Assembly: GCF_047663525.1 (NCBI RefSeq)
Contig: NC_092587.1
Span: 46,708,501 to 46,772,500, forward strand
Origin: Anas platyrhynchos
Taxonomy: Eukaryota > Chordata > Aves > Anseriformes > Anatidae
Length of the DNA stretch: 64,000 nt
Direction of reading: 5' to 3'
The position numbers were made by a program, and so were the translations under genes. Each line of letters starts with the position of its first letter. Position 1 is the first letter of the stretch. Positions 26,701 through 38,700 of the stretch are shown piece by piece. The notes beneath the pieces are model-generated. The model was given only the letters and a program-made list of their open reading frames with translations, searched no databases and was not told the origin of the DNA.

Positions 26701-29700
26701 GCAGGATGAAGCACCCCTCCACAGACTGTTGGTCTTTTTTTAATTATTATTTTTTACATTTGCACATTCTCTCCCATGCCTCTCTTGCTTTGGCCTCACG
26801 CTCACCAGAGCACCAGGGGACCACCTGAGTTTGACAGCAGCAACCTCTGGCAGCCTCAGGAGCCTTCCCCTCCTCACCACGCACCTCCCAGCTCTGGTAG
26901 GTGCCTCTGCCCAAGCAGCAGGGCACGCTGGTGAGGATTTGTCTGGCCACAGATGTACTTCAGGCTACCACGGCCGGGGTAGCACTAACCACAGGCAATG
27001 CTGGTTTAGCAGATTTCTGCTTCCATGCAGCTAGATGCTTTTGAAGTGTGTGAAGTAGCTTGTAATGTTGGTTTGTGCTTTACCTGAAGCAGGTGTAAGA
27101 GCGAGAAGGTGTTGTGTTTTGGTTTGTTTTTTTTTTGGGGGGGGAGAATTCAGGGTAGTGAGGGTTTGAAGAAGGATGTTCAGAAGTGGTAGCAAAAATG
27201 AAAATGTGAAAGCACAAGACACACTTTGAGAGTTAAATATTCCATCGGCAAATAAGTTTTGTTTCCTTTCTCTATTTGCTTCTCATTCTTTTCACACGTT
27301 ATCACACATTGAAGCATATAGGTGACCTCACTTGCATAAGCCAGACAGACCAATGGATATCTGCAGTGAGGCCAAAATAGCACAGAAAGCAGTGTTATCT
27401 TAGCATTTGCCACTTTAGCTCAGACACTTTTGCATTCTGTCAAATTCTGTCCGTATCTGTGCGTTGCTTACACCGTCTGATCGCTGTGCTGCATTTTACT
27501 TGTCCCCGCTTCAGTGATCCAGATATTTTAATAAGGCAGGAAAGGACCACTTGAAAGGTTTTCAGGAGGTTTCACTATTTGCCTTGCTGCTGAAAAGTCT
27601 TTCAAGGACTTTCAAGGCCAGTTTTGGAGTGTTATCTGCACTGGTTATTTCTGACCCCCCTGCAATGGGAGCTGAAATCTGTTCATGAAAATAAAGCAGC
27701 CACAAAGTCATCATTAGCCAAGGGCACGTGTGGCGTGCATGGGTGTGCGCCTACGCAGCAAGCAGGGGTTGTTCACTGGGTGCTCCAGGTCCTCTGCTCT
27801 GCCCTTAGGGTTCTGCAGCAGCAGGAGAAGCGGAACCCTTTGCTGCATCCCCTTGGCCATGGCTTTCCCCGTGGGTGGTGAAGGAAGGGGCAGCGGGTGG
27901 CGAGGCACCGGGCAGCAGAGGGCTCTGAGTGAAACTGCACCGAGAAGCACCGAGAACCCCTGCTGGGGGCAGGTTGGGGTTCAGCAGGCTGGGAGCACTG
28001 CCCCAGGCTCCGTGCCGTCACGTCTGGGGGCTGCCGGCTCCTGCCCTCTGGCTGCGTCCTGTTTTCTTTGCCTTTGCCAGCAGCGTGATGAATGCCAGCG
28101 GCTGACCGGGCAGCTGGCACCCGGCTTGCTACGCTGGCTTTTCGTCTCTAATTACCCCCTTGTACTGTGCTCTCTAGCTGGTCAGTTCCCTGTCTGTCGT
28201 GTAGTTATCTGAGTATAGTCCCTCACCATCTTTGTGCTGTCTCCAGTTCTTCCCTTGCAACGCAAGGACGAGTAGGTGTCTATGTTCCTGGGGGGTTCAT
28301 TTCTTTTTTCTTGTGCTCGCTGGTGTTGGCACTTGGCATTGAGACGGTGAGCGCTGCTGCTGCAGCATGGCATAGGTGTCTCACTGTCTGGGAGGGAGAA
28401 AAAGAGAAAGGTTTGACAGTATTTCCCAAGGACGCTTTGGACCTTGGCTTCTTTTAATCTCTCCTGGAAATTCATACTGCAGCTGGAAACTCTGCTGGTG
28501 ATCCTTTTAGATCTCAACAAGAAAAAAGGATTACATGATAGGATGACATGCAAACCCACAAGTACCAGTCTGACTGAACGTGTAACTGCAGAACTGCCTC
28601 TGGGCGCCAGGACAGGCTCTGTGCTCGCCCTGTCCCGGTGCCCAGGGACGCGCCGGGCACTGCCGCGGGTGATCTGACCTCGCTCTGTTTCCCCCCAGGT
28701 CCACGGGAAGTGCATGTGCAAGCACAACACAGCAGGGCCACACTGCCAGCTCTGTGCCCCGCTCTACAACGACCGCCCTTGGCAGGCTGCCGACGGCAAA
28801 ACCGGAGCCCCCAGGGAGTGCCAGTGTAAGTGCCCGGCCGGGAGCAGCGTCCCTGAGTTTCTGCAGGAGCCAAATGCTTCCTCCCGTGCTTCCTTATGTG
28901 TTTCCCAGAGAGCAGATGAGAAGGGGCAGGGGGAGAGCCCATGCCACCATGCATTTGTGGGGTGGGTGCCCACAGGGAGCCAGCGTTGTGGCAGGCACGT
29001 TTTGGGGAGGTACGGCCTCCTGGTGCTGGGCTGCAGTCCCACCTCGCTGCGGTTCCCCAGGGCAGTGGCAGCACAGCCCTTACTTCCACCGGCAGCATCT
29101 GTTGCCGGGGTGTGCAACATGTCCCACCCGCACTCCAACAGGTTCCTGGTTCAGGTTTTTGCCTCTCTCTTCCACAAACCAACCTCCCTCACTGCCTTAA
29201 CAAGCCTTCCTGTTCCCTTTGGCTTCGTCCCAGCGTGCAAGTGTAACGGGCATGCCGACACCTGCCACTTTGACATGGATGCCTGGCTGGCATCGGGCAA
29301 CCGCAGCGGCGGTGTCTGCGACAACTGTCAGCACAACACGGCAGGGCAGCACTGCCAGCGCTGCAAGCCGGGCTTCTACCGGGACCTGCGAAAGCCCTTC
29401 TCCGCCCCCGACGCCTGCAAACGTAAGTCAGCAACCTCTCAGCAGTGAATTGCTCCCGCTGAGTAGGGTGTCAGAGGAAAGGTGAGATCCTTCTGCTCCC
29501 GCCTGGAGCAGCCTTCTGGTTTCAGTGAGGGATGGGAGCTCTCAGGATCTGAATTCCTTTTTGATGATGTCCGCAAAAAGCAACGGAGAAGTTTGCAGGA
29601 CAAAAGTCTGCAGATGCTGTTGACAAATCTCTCCAGAGGATCCCTGTAGCTTGGGGGTGGAGGGAAGAAAGATGATTCATTGGCTCTCCTGCTAATTTTG

Positions 29701-32700
29701 GAGAGCAAGAGCTGCATCATGTTTGCATGCTTCCTTGTTCAGTGGTGCTGCGACCCCAGACACGGGGTGCAGCTGGCGAGTAGCATCGCCCACGCAGCAG
29801 CAGGTGGGTATGGGGGGGACATGGGAACACAAGCGAAGGGGCGTTGCAGAAGGAATCACATCTTCATTACTTGTGTAAATAATTATTTCACTGCTGTATT
29901 ATGTACACAAATTCGGTTTTTAGACAGTGAATGTCATCACTTTTTCAAGTCTCTTTACCTACTTGTGTACACTGAAGTCCCACGTCTCCTTATCTGAAAC
30001 ATCAGCAACTTTCCCTCAGCAATTATTGTCAGAACTTAATCAAAGTATTTTTATTTTGGAATCTCATTAGTAAAAAACACATTTAAATCTTACAATTACA
30101 CTCAAAGCTTGAGGGATTTTGTCAAGTACATCTATTTTTTTTTGACAATTTACAGAGCATAAAGTACTCAAGCATTTCAGGGAGGCAACTTTCCCCAGCA
30201 CAAACTGCTTCCATGAAAATGCAGGGAATATCTGCATGCTGTCCCTTCAAAGATCATATTGCTACAAACACACAGATCTTTTCTCCCCAGGCTTCTGAAC
30301 CCCTCACAGATGTTCTCCTCCCTAAGACCCTTTGCAGTTTCCCTCCTGGGCTCCCACTGGCTGATTTAGGGCTGCCAGGAGGGTGCTGCTGCAGCCACCC
30401 TGGTGCATGCCAGGTGCTGCCCACAAGCCCTCTTACCCCTTGGGCTGCCCTGGCCAGGCTGTGGTGTTTTTTTCTCCCACCACGACGTTTTCTAAGCCCT
30501 ACAGCAGGTTAGGGCTATGTACCGTAGCTCCAGCTGAACAGCGAATGACTAATGACTGTTAAATTAAATTATATGACTGATTACGGCCCTCAGCTGGAAC
30601 ATTTCCAAGGACCGTGCCGTGGTTTGCAATAACACGGGACAAGGGAGATGCCCAGTTATTCTTTCAGGGAAGGCCACAGCGTTGCTTACTTGCTTCTGGC
30701 TCAAACCCCTGTTATTGCTCAACCGCGGAGCCGTGATGAAAATTTTAAAATACCAAGGTCAAAGTAAATAAAGGAGTTGTTAAGCCATAATCTCTAAGGA
30801 TACTTTAAAGATTCTTGTAGGCGAAGAGCATATATAATATTTGCTCAGGAGTAGGTGTGTACCAGATAGAACAAGACGTTCTGCTGTTTAAAAGAGCAAT
30901 CTGATGACTCTTTCCCCCCGCCATACCTATCGGTCCTTTTCTTTATGTCCCCCATGAATTTTTAAGCCTCAGCTACAGTATGATTAACGACAATAAATCA
31001 GCCTTTATAGCTGCCGAGTTTATTTTTGCTTTTAAACTGTAGGTTTTTGAGGGTAAATATTTGTCATTTCCAAAGGCAAGCTGTCAGCTCAAGAAACCAC
31101 ACCAGTATCAGCAGTCGGGGGGTGAAATCCACCCTTCAGGAATCCCTCTCACTGCCTCTCAGTCCCCGTTGGGGCGCAGGGATGGGCAGCTTTCCGTTTA
31201 TATGGGCGTGGAGGTCTTGTGCCACATGCAACCATGTATTGCAGGGGGGAAAAGTGCCATCTTAATGCTGCTGCTGCTTAGGAATGGAAAGGAAAGCAGC
31301 CAGGTGGAGCCTGTGGCAGGTTTTCCCTAGTCCCAGCCCAGCAGTGCCCAGCCTGGAGGGGTGCCAGCGGTGTGCATGTGGGTGCTGTCCCCAAGCCTCG
31401 TGCTGGCACTCGTGCTCTGTGCCTGTGCATCCTCTCAGTGTCTTCAGGATCAAAAGCCCACAAACAGTGGGTGCATTTTCCACGAGGCCTGCATTTTTCA
31501 TAAGGACTTTTGTAAATTTAATGTTCTTTCCTCACCATGATGTTGTCATTGACATTAAATTTTCCATTAGGGAAAAAAAAGTATATGAAAAAGCATCGCC
31601 TAAAACATAAAAAGCCACATAAAAACGCTAACAGGGCTGGGAGTGAAACTCAGCTGAAACTCAACCGAGACAGGACTGGGCTCCCTCTCTCCAAGCACTG
31701 GGTGCGTGGGGACAGGAGAGTGTCAAGGCTCAGTATTTCCCCCGGAGGGGCTGAGGAATGCCATAAATACCCACTGCATCTAGGAGGAAAATAGAGCATT
31801 TGGATACATGTGTCAGGTGTAAGAAACTTCACAGACTTCAGGAGAAAGGTATGCGACTCGAGCTGAGCGCTGTTGAAAACTATGCTATTAAAGGGACCAG
31901 AGTTCACTGCCTGCAGCTAGTTATGCAGTTTGCAGAGAGGCTTTCTAATCTTTTAATTTTATATAATTATATTTGTTTGGGAATGGAAAGGGTGGGGAAA
32001 AGTTGGGGATTACTTTGGCAAAGATTTTGGAATTGCAGTCTCCTCTAAGTTGACTGCCAATATTAACTCATCCTTTAATATTTTGAAACTGCTCTCCAGA
32101 TATGTCAGAGCCCTGAAACCACAGACCTGTCATCAGATCAAAACTAGATAAATGTGCACAGCAGTAAGGATTTTAAAAAAAAAAAGAGGGGTTGTGTCAC
32201 ACTCAGTGGCCTTTCTGTTTTATTGCCTTCACAGTTGCAAAATAAAAATATTTTTAGAATTTGGTGAAAATTTTCCCTCCAAATGAAATTTCCTCAGGAA
32301 ATCCATTTTTTTTTATATATAAACAGAGATTTAGACAAAAATATTCTAGTATTCCACAGGGGATCTTTATTTTTATTTCATCTTTTGGGTTGCTAAAGTT
32401 GAATGATTTATGAACACAAAGCAATGCCGTAGGTTTCATGGCCATGCTCTGAGCGGCTGCTCCCCTGCTCAGAGAGGGTTTTTTCCCCCTGGGCTCTTTG
32501 CCATCACACACGGGGCTGACCGGGGTGACACAGGGTGCTGTGGTCAGAGACCCAGCCTGGGTGCAGGGTAATGCCTCCCTGCGTTGGGCTTGAACTTTTG
32601 ATAACCATATTTCTGATTTTTAAAAAGATTAATATCCTAGAAGGGAAAACAGTCCTTGTTTTGCAATGGGTATGAATTATGCTTCTGCTGAAAAAAAAAA

Positions 32701-35700
32701 AAAAAAAAAAAGAGAGAGAGAATCAGGCAAGGAAAATTACAAACCACCTATTTTAGGGTATTATTTCTGACTGGTGAGCCTGGTCATTTCTTCCAGCACA
32801 TCCCAGTGCACTCCCAGTTCATCTCCCTGTGATCAGGGTGCCAGGGAGGGCAGGAGAGCAGTGGGCACTGTTCTGGAGGAGAAGCTGCTCACACATGCTC
32901 TGCAGACCCATGCCCCATGCCTCAGAGCATGCAGAAAAGTGCCTCTTTGGGCTGCTAGTGTCCTCATCCTTCTTCCTTTGATATTTTGAAATGATGGCTT
33001 TTAAAGAAAATCAGACTTTAATTAAAATGACTGTTGGGCATGGGCTTTTTAACCTCCTGGCGGCCAAAGAGCTGCTGGTACTCCAGACTGACTCTTCCCG
33101 CGGTGTCCCCGCAGCCTGCTCCTGCCACCCGCTGGGATCGGCCGCGCTGCCCCTGGGTCCCCGCACCTTCTGTGACCCCAGCACCGGTGACTGCCCCTGC
33201 AAGCCCGGTGTGGCAGGGCCCCGCTGCGACCGCTGCCTGCCCGGGTACTGGGGCTTCGGTGCTGACGGCTGCCGGCCCTGTGACTGCGCCCGCAGCTGCC
33301 ACCCGCGCACTGGCGACTGCCGCAGCAGCAGGTGAGTGGGGGTCCTGGCTGTCCCCTGGCATAGGGCAGGCTCCTGCCTGGCTCTCATGTGTGAAATAAC
33401 TGCGAAATAACCACATCTGAAGCTGTCTGGGGTTTTGGGTGGAAGGGGCATTGATGCCGTGGTTCTTCTGGGTGGTGGGCACTGCTGCGGTGGTGTTGCT
33501 GGTGCTTGGTGCTGGTGTGAATGTAGTGGGTGCTCTCCATACCCTTCACAGCTTTTTCCTCTCTGTGAGCTTCAGGGAGACGTGAGCACACGGAGACCAA
33601 AGGCTCGATATAGTTGCTGTTGCAACTCAGTTTGCATTGACTGTGCTGGGTGGTTGAGCTCTGATTTCTAGAAGGCGGCATGTTTGGATGATAGCCCACT
33701 GTCTGGATCTCATAGCATGCTTTTCTACCATACCAGTGATATTTAGAGCACAGAAGTTCCTGTAGCATATTTTAAACCAAAACTGGATTAATGGCCCAGG
33801 CTGACAACCCTCGGTCACCCCTTTCACTTGTGTGCATTTATCACCACCAAGGCGTGTGGCGGAGCGGCACGGGCTGTTAGTTACACTGCTTTCTGCCGGC
33901 GGCAGGAGGACGGCTGGCTGACCCTCTGCTTTCCCCCAGCAGCTCAGACCCCAGCTGGCAGCAGGAAGCTCTTCCCTTCCCACCGGTGTTCAACGAGAGC
34001 GAGCCCGCCTGGGGCTGGGAGGACGAGCAGGGCTTCTCAGCGCTGCGGCACTCCGGTAGGACCAGGGCCCCATGTGCCCCCGCCACATCCCACTGCCAGC
34101 AGCCAGCTGTGCCCAGCGCCCCGCTAGGCCCTGCTCTGGCACGGGCTGTGCTGAGGGGCCGAGTCGCCCTTGCCTGGTATTCGGCTGCAGATCCAGCTGG
34201 GGAGGCTCCTGCCCCCTGCCCCGCCGGGCTGGACGAGGCACTGCCATGGCCTGGTGGCTGCTGACGGCCTCGGCCTCCTGCGAAACAACCAGGCAGGCAG
34301 GTGTAACTGCCTGCGTTTGCACAGAACGGCACGATAAAATCTTACAGATACGGTAATTGAGTTAATTGAGGAGAGAGCTCCATCATTTGTCCGGGCAACT
34401 TAATTTGGAGCATAAATAAGTATATCATGTTATTCTTTGTTCTAAGAGCACGGAAGTCATTAATCTGCCTTAACCTCTGCGACGTTTCCTTCTAGAATCG
34501 TGTCTGGTACATTACAGTGTGGAAAATACCACAGGGAAAGACATGCATGTTATTTGCATCCTGAGGCCACATAATAAGGCCTTTGTTTCCCTTCTCTTCA
34601 AATTGTAAACAAGGAATGATTGCCCTTGGACTAAGGCTGTGTGTTCAGCCTGGATCTGAAAACAGGGCTTTTTGCAGGGGCTTGTGGACCTCATGAAAAA
34701 CCCTTGGCAGGTCCCTGTGGTGTGGCCAAGCCCCTTCTGTAGCAGGGGGGCTGGGACCATGATCCTGCCCATCACAGCAGCCATCTCCAACACCTCCTTT
34801 TCTCCCCAACCAGGCCCACATAACTCACCACAGGTGGTGGCAAAGGTCTCCTACCTGCTCCTGACCCCTGTGAAGCTCCCTGCTGGGAGGCATGATTCAC
34901 AGACGTTCACTTTGCTTTCTTCCCACAGGTAAATGCGAGTGTAAAGAACAAGTTTTGGGCAATCCCAAGGTCTTCTGTGGGATGAAGTATACCTATGGTG
35001 AGTTGCGGTGAGGTGGTGGGGGCCTACAGGGAGGTCCTACAGAAGTATTGGTATATGGTATTGGACCAAGCCTCTGAAGAGGGGAGCAGCATCCCCTAAG
35101 AGCAAACTCCAGCACACAGACACAGTCTGACATTCAATCACTGTGCAGGGGATAAGGGAGGCAGTGTCCCAAGCCCCTGTGTCCCCTAACACCTCTGCAT
35201 GCACTCAGCAATGCAGTGTGTCTGCCCTGCAGACCCATGGGCTACTTAGTCTCAGGACAGACGTTTGCACTTCCCAAGGAACATAGATCCCATGGTGCCT
35301 AGTCAAGCTGGGTGAAGCATCTTGCTGTTAGGTGCCCCTCTTGCTACCAAAGTACCCTTGTGCCGAAATCATGGGAAGGCAAGAGCTGGAAGGGCCCTGA
35401 GCACTGAATCACTAAATCTGACTTACAGTGAGTGGAAGAAGAGACAGGGATCACCACAGAAGACAACACACAGAGAAGACAGCTCTGGCAGCCACTGGGA
35501 GCTTCACCCTGTTGGCAGAGCTCAGCTGATGCAGTGGGGTGATGTGGGCATTGCACATTGGATCTGAATGAATGAGAGGAGGCACTTTATTCCCCAAGAC
35601 CTCTCTGGTGTGTGCCAGCGAACCACCTCCCTCATACTGCTGCAGAGCAAGGAATGCTTTGTGCAGCACTCCCTCCCGTCAAAGCCTTCCAGAGGTTTCT

Positions 35701-38700
35701 TGCACCTGTTTTGTCTTGCAGTAAAGTTGAAAATGTGCAGGGAGATAATCCACACCTCTGCAGGCTGTGAAGCAGCCCACAAAGAGAAGTTCAAGGGGCC
35801 GCTAGTTGTTGAAATATAGCTCTGGCTTAGTGATATTAGAAAAAATCTGATTTTGTTTTGCTTTGCTTCCTGGCTGCGATAGTGACTGTGTTTAATCTTG
35901 CAAAAGATAAGAAATGAAAAAAAGGCACGAAAAACCCAAGTTCATAAATCTTATCTAAAGTGCACTCAGGCTTCCCACCCTTTCATCACTCAACATGCAA
36001 AGGTGTCAGCTCAGCTGGAGAGACAGATGAGTTATGGGGCTCATCACGAGTTTCAGGAGGCCATACCGTCAGAGGAAAGGTTTCCCCGTGGTTCATAACA
36101 TGCAGTGCTGAATAAAGCACCGCTGGAGGCATCAGTGTGGTCCAGGGCTGGCTGATGTGTGGAACCTGGGCCCTGAGCCTCCACCACTTGACTCTTACAA
36201 GTTTTGAAAATGAGGTCACGGGGCCTCTCCCACTGCCTGCGTGGCAAGTCCAGGGGCCGTGGCCAGACCATCTGGTGGTGTCCCTGCCCACAGCTGTGGG
36301 GAAACGGGCATTCCCCCTGCAGCTGTGCTCCCCAGCAAGGAGCATCTGGCTAACACCAGTGTAGCACAGTCATTTGTCTCACCATTTCACCCAGACCTGC
36401 ACTAGACACAAAAAAGACCACTGTAAATTATTTATATATCACAGAATCACAGAATCACAGAATTTCTAGGTTGGAAGAGACCTCAAGATCATCAAGTCCA
36501 ACCTCTGACCTAATGCTGTATTGCTGTATTTAATTCCTATCTTCTCAGTGATAAAGACAAAGATCTTGTCAGCGCATGACAAGGGCTCTCATGCTGAAGT
36601 CAATGTGAAGATCAAGAAAGTCTTGAAATCTACAAAGCTGAAGATCCTGCGGGGCAAGAGGACGCTCTACCCTGAGTCCTGGACTAACAGAGGCTGCACT
36701 TGTCCAATCCTCAATCCTGGTAGGTTTGAATCCCCAGGAAATACATCCCCACCGTATTCACACAGATTTCATCCTCAGTCCTCAGTCCCCTCATGCCAAT
36801 GAGTTTAAAACTGCAACCCAGTGCTCATTAAAGTATTGGCTTCTAAATCATTTGGATTCCAACAGCAATCTCTGTCAAATTTCAATTTTGTAGAGAAAAC
36901 CTTGGTTCATTCTGCAGACTTTTGCAAGTACAATTGCTCTTCCTGGAGCGTAGTAACAGCATTACAGCTGTACCAGTCTCAGTGTGTTCCCACAGGGAGG
37001 TAGATGGATGTTGCACCATGACTATATGTCAGATCTTTCCAAAACTAATGCTAATTGGAATCCATAAAAGCACATTTAAATCTAATCTGTGTCATTATAT
37101 TGTACTGAAGATAGAGTCTAATCTCAAGGGAAGATGTCTCTTTCAAACTAACGTTACTTAGCATCTGCAAGGTTCAGAGCCTCTCTTATGGCTCTCATAA
37201 CAGCCTCTCTTATGCAGTGCAAGGGAAGCTTTGGCTGCATAGTTTTTTCTCATCTTTCACTGAAATGAAGTATAATCAGTTCTGGTTAAACTGTGCATGT
37301 AGTCCCATTAGGAGGGGAAATGCATAGTCAGGGTTTTCTTCAACAGAGCAAAACCAAGATACGGTTGACACAGCTTTCTTTACAACTCCAAGACAAACCA
37401 AGAGTTACAAACTCAGATAAAGGAGACTTTCTTTCTCTAGATACATTGCCTGGCAATCACTGATCAAAGCGTTGACTTCAGTACTGAGATTTCTTCTACA
37501 TGTGCAGCATTAGGAGCTTCCTTAAGGGGATGGTGCTGTCTGCAAGGCTGTATCACACAGAAAGGTTACTCATTGATGAGGCATTTGCAGTCTTCTTTCA
37601 TGTCCACCGGAGTATTTGGCTTTGAAGGCAGCCTGCCCTGATAGCACGGCTGCAGTTGGTCAGGTGCAAGGGTCAGACAGATCAGCAGCATGAGGCAGGA
37701 CTTCGCTGTTTAAGCACAGCAAGACTTTGGGTAGTGGTAAAACACCATAAATCTGTAATGAAATAGATACAGATGTTTTAATTTTCTGTATGCAATGCAA
37801 ACACAAGCCAGAAAGCCCAGTGCATAATCTGCCTTAATACAAACCTGGAGGAAAGCAACATAAGCTTTCAGACACCAACTGCACGGGGCAGCCCTGCACC
37901 TGACACCCAGCTTTGTGCGTCTGTAAGCTTCAGGGAGCTTCCCTGATTTCCCCCAGCAGAGAAGAGAGCAGCGAACACAGTCCATTAAGATTGCTGCTGC
38001 TTAGACATCAGCAGAGGAGTGGGGCTGCGACTGTCTTCAGGCGTCTGACACATCAGGAGCTATCCCTTTCCTGGCCACTCACAACATCGCTGCCACGCCA
38101 CACGACCATCACCTCCATGATATTTTAGGCTTCTGAGCTCTCTCCACTGCAGGCCATTACATTTTAGCAGCCCAGCCTCTCCCCGTGGTGCTGCAGAGGA
38201 GCCAGTTTCAGCCAGCTGCAGAAGGAGTCGCAGCAGCTGGTTCATGGCAGTGGTGCGTGCTGCTTTGGTCCCGTCCCAAACAGGGAGCCCGTTCCTGTAT
38301 TTGCAGTGTTGCCAGCTCTCATGACTTACCTCACAAAGCTTGATGTTTTCTTGAAATGCAGCTGCTGGAGTTCGGAATATCTCTTGGTCCTGGTGGGAAA
38401 CTTGAAAACATCAGCTGAGTGCACCTTAAAGAACCAATCAATCAATCACTTCAAAATGAAAAAAAAAAAGGGGGGGGGGATCCCAAATATTTTTTACAGT
38501 CTCATGATTTCCTTTAGCTACCACATTCATTTCTGGGTGGTTGGCAATACCATATTAGCAGACTTAACCCTCTCTTGGAGTAGAGCTTGTGACCTCCAGA
38601 TGAGTAAACTACCACCACCAGCAGGATAAAAATCCAGGCTGACATAAAGCAATTTCTAGCTGTAATGAAGATCACATCTCCTAAAAACATAGAGGCAATT

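Larger units (their letters stand above)
21334..28698 (+). other. NTN4: NTN4 intron 3
   Basis: GT-AG intron of 7365 nt, phase 0, with donor GTACGT. It contains a 20-bp tandem duplication (22571-22610), A runs at 23144-23158 and 24820-24835, and a T11-G8 junction at 27126-27144. No other exon or nested gene is recognised. Confidence 0.8.

Noticed and set aside
35366-35420. CR1-like word AGAGCTGGAAGGGCCCTGAG
   Set aside because: Only one short word resembles CR1, and the neighbouring diagnostic segments are missing.
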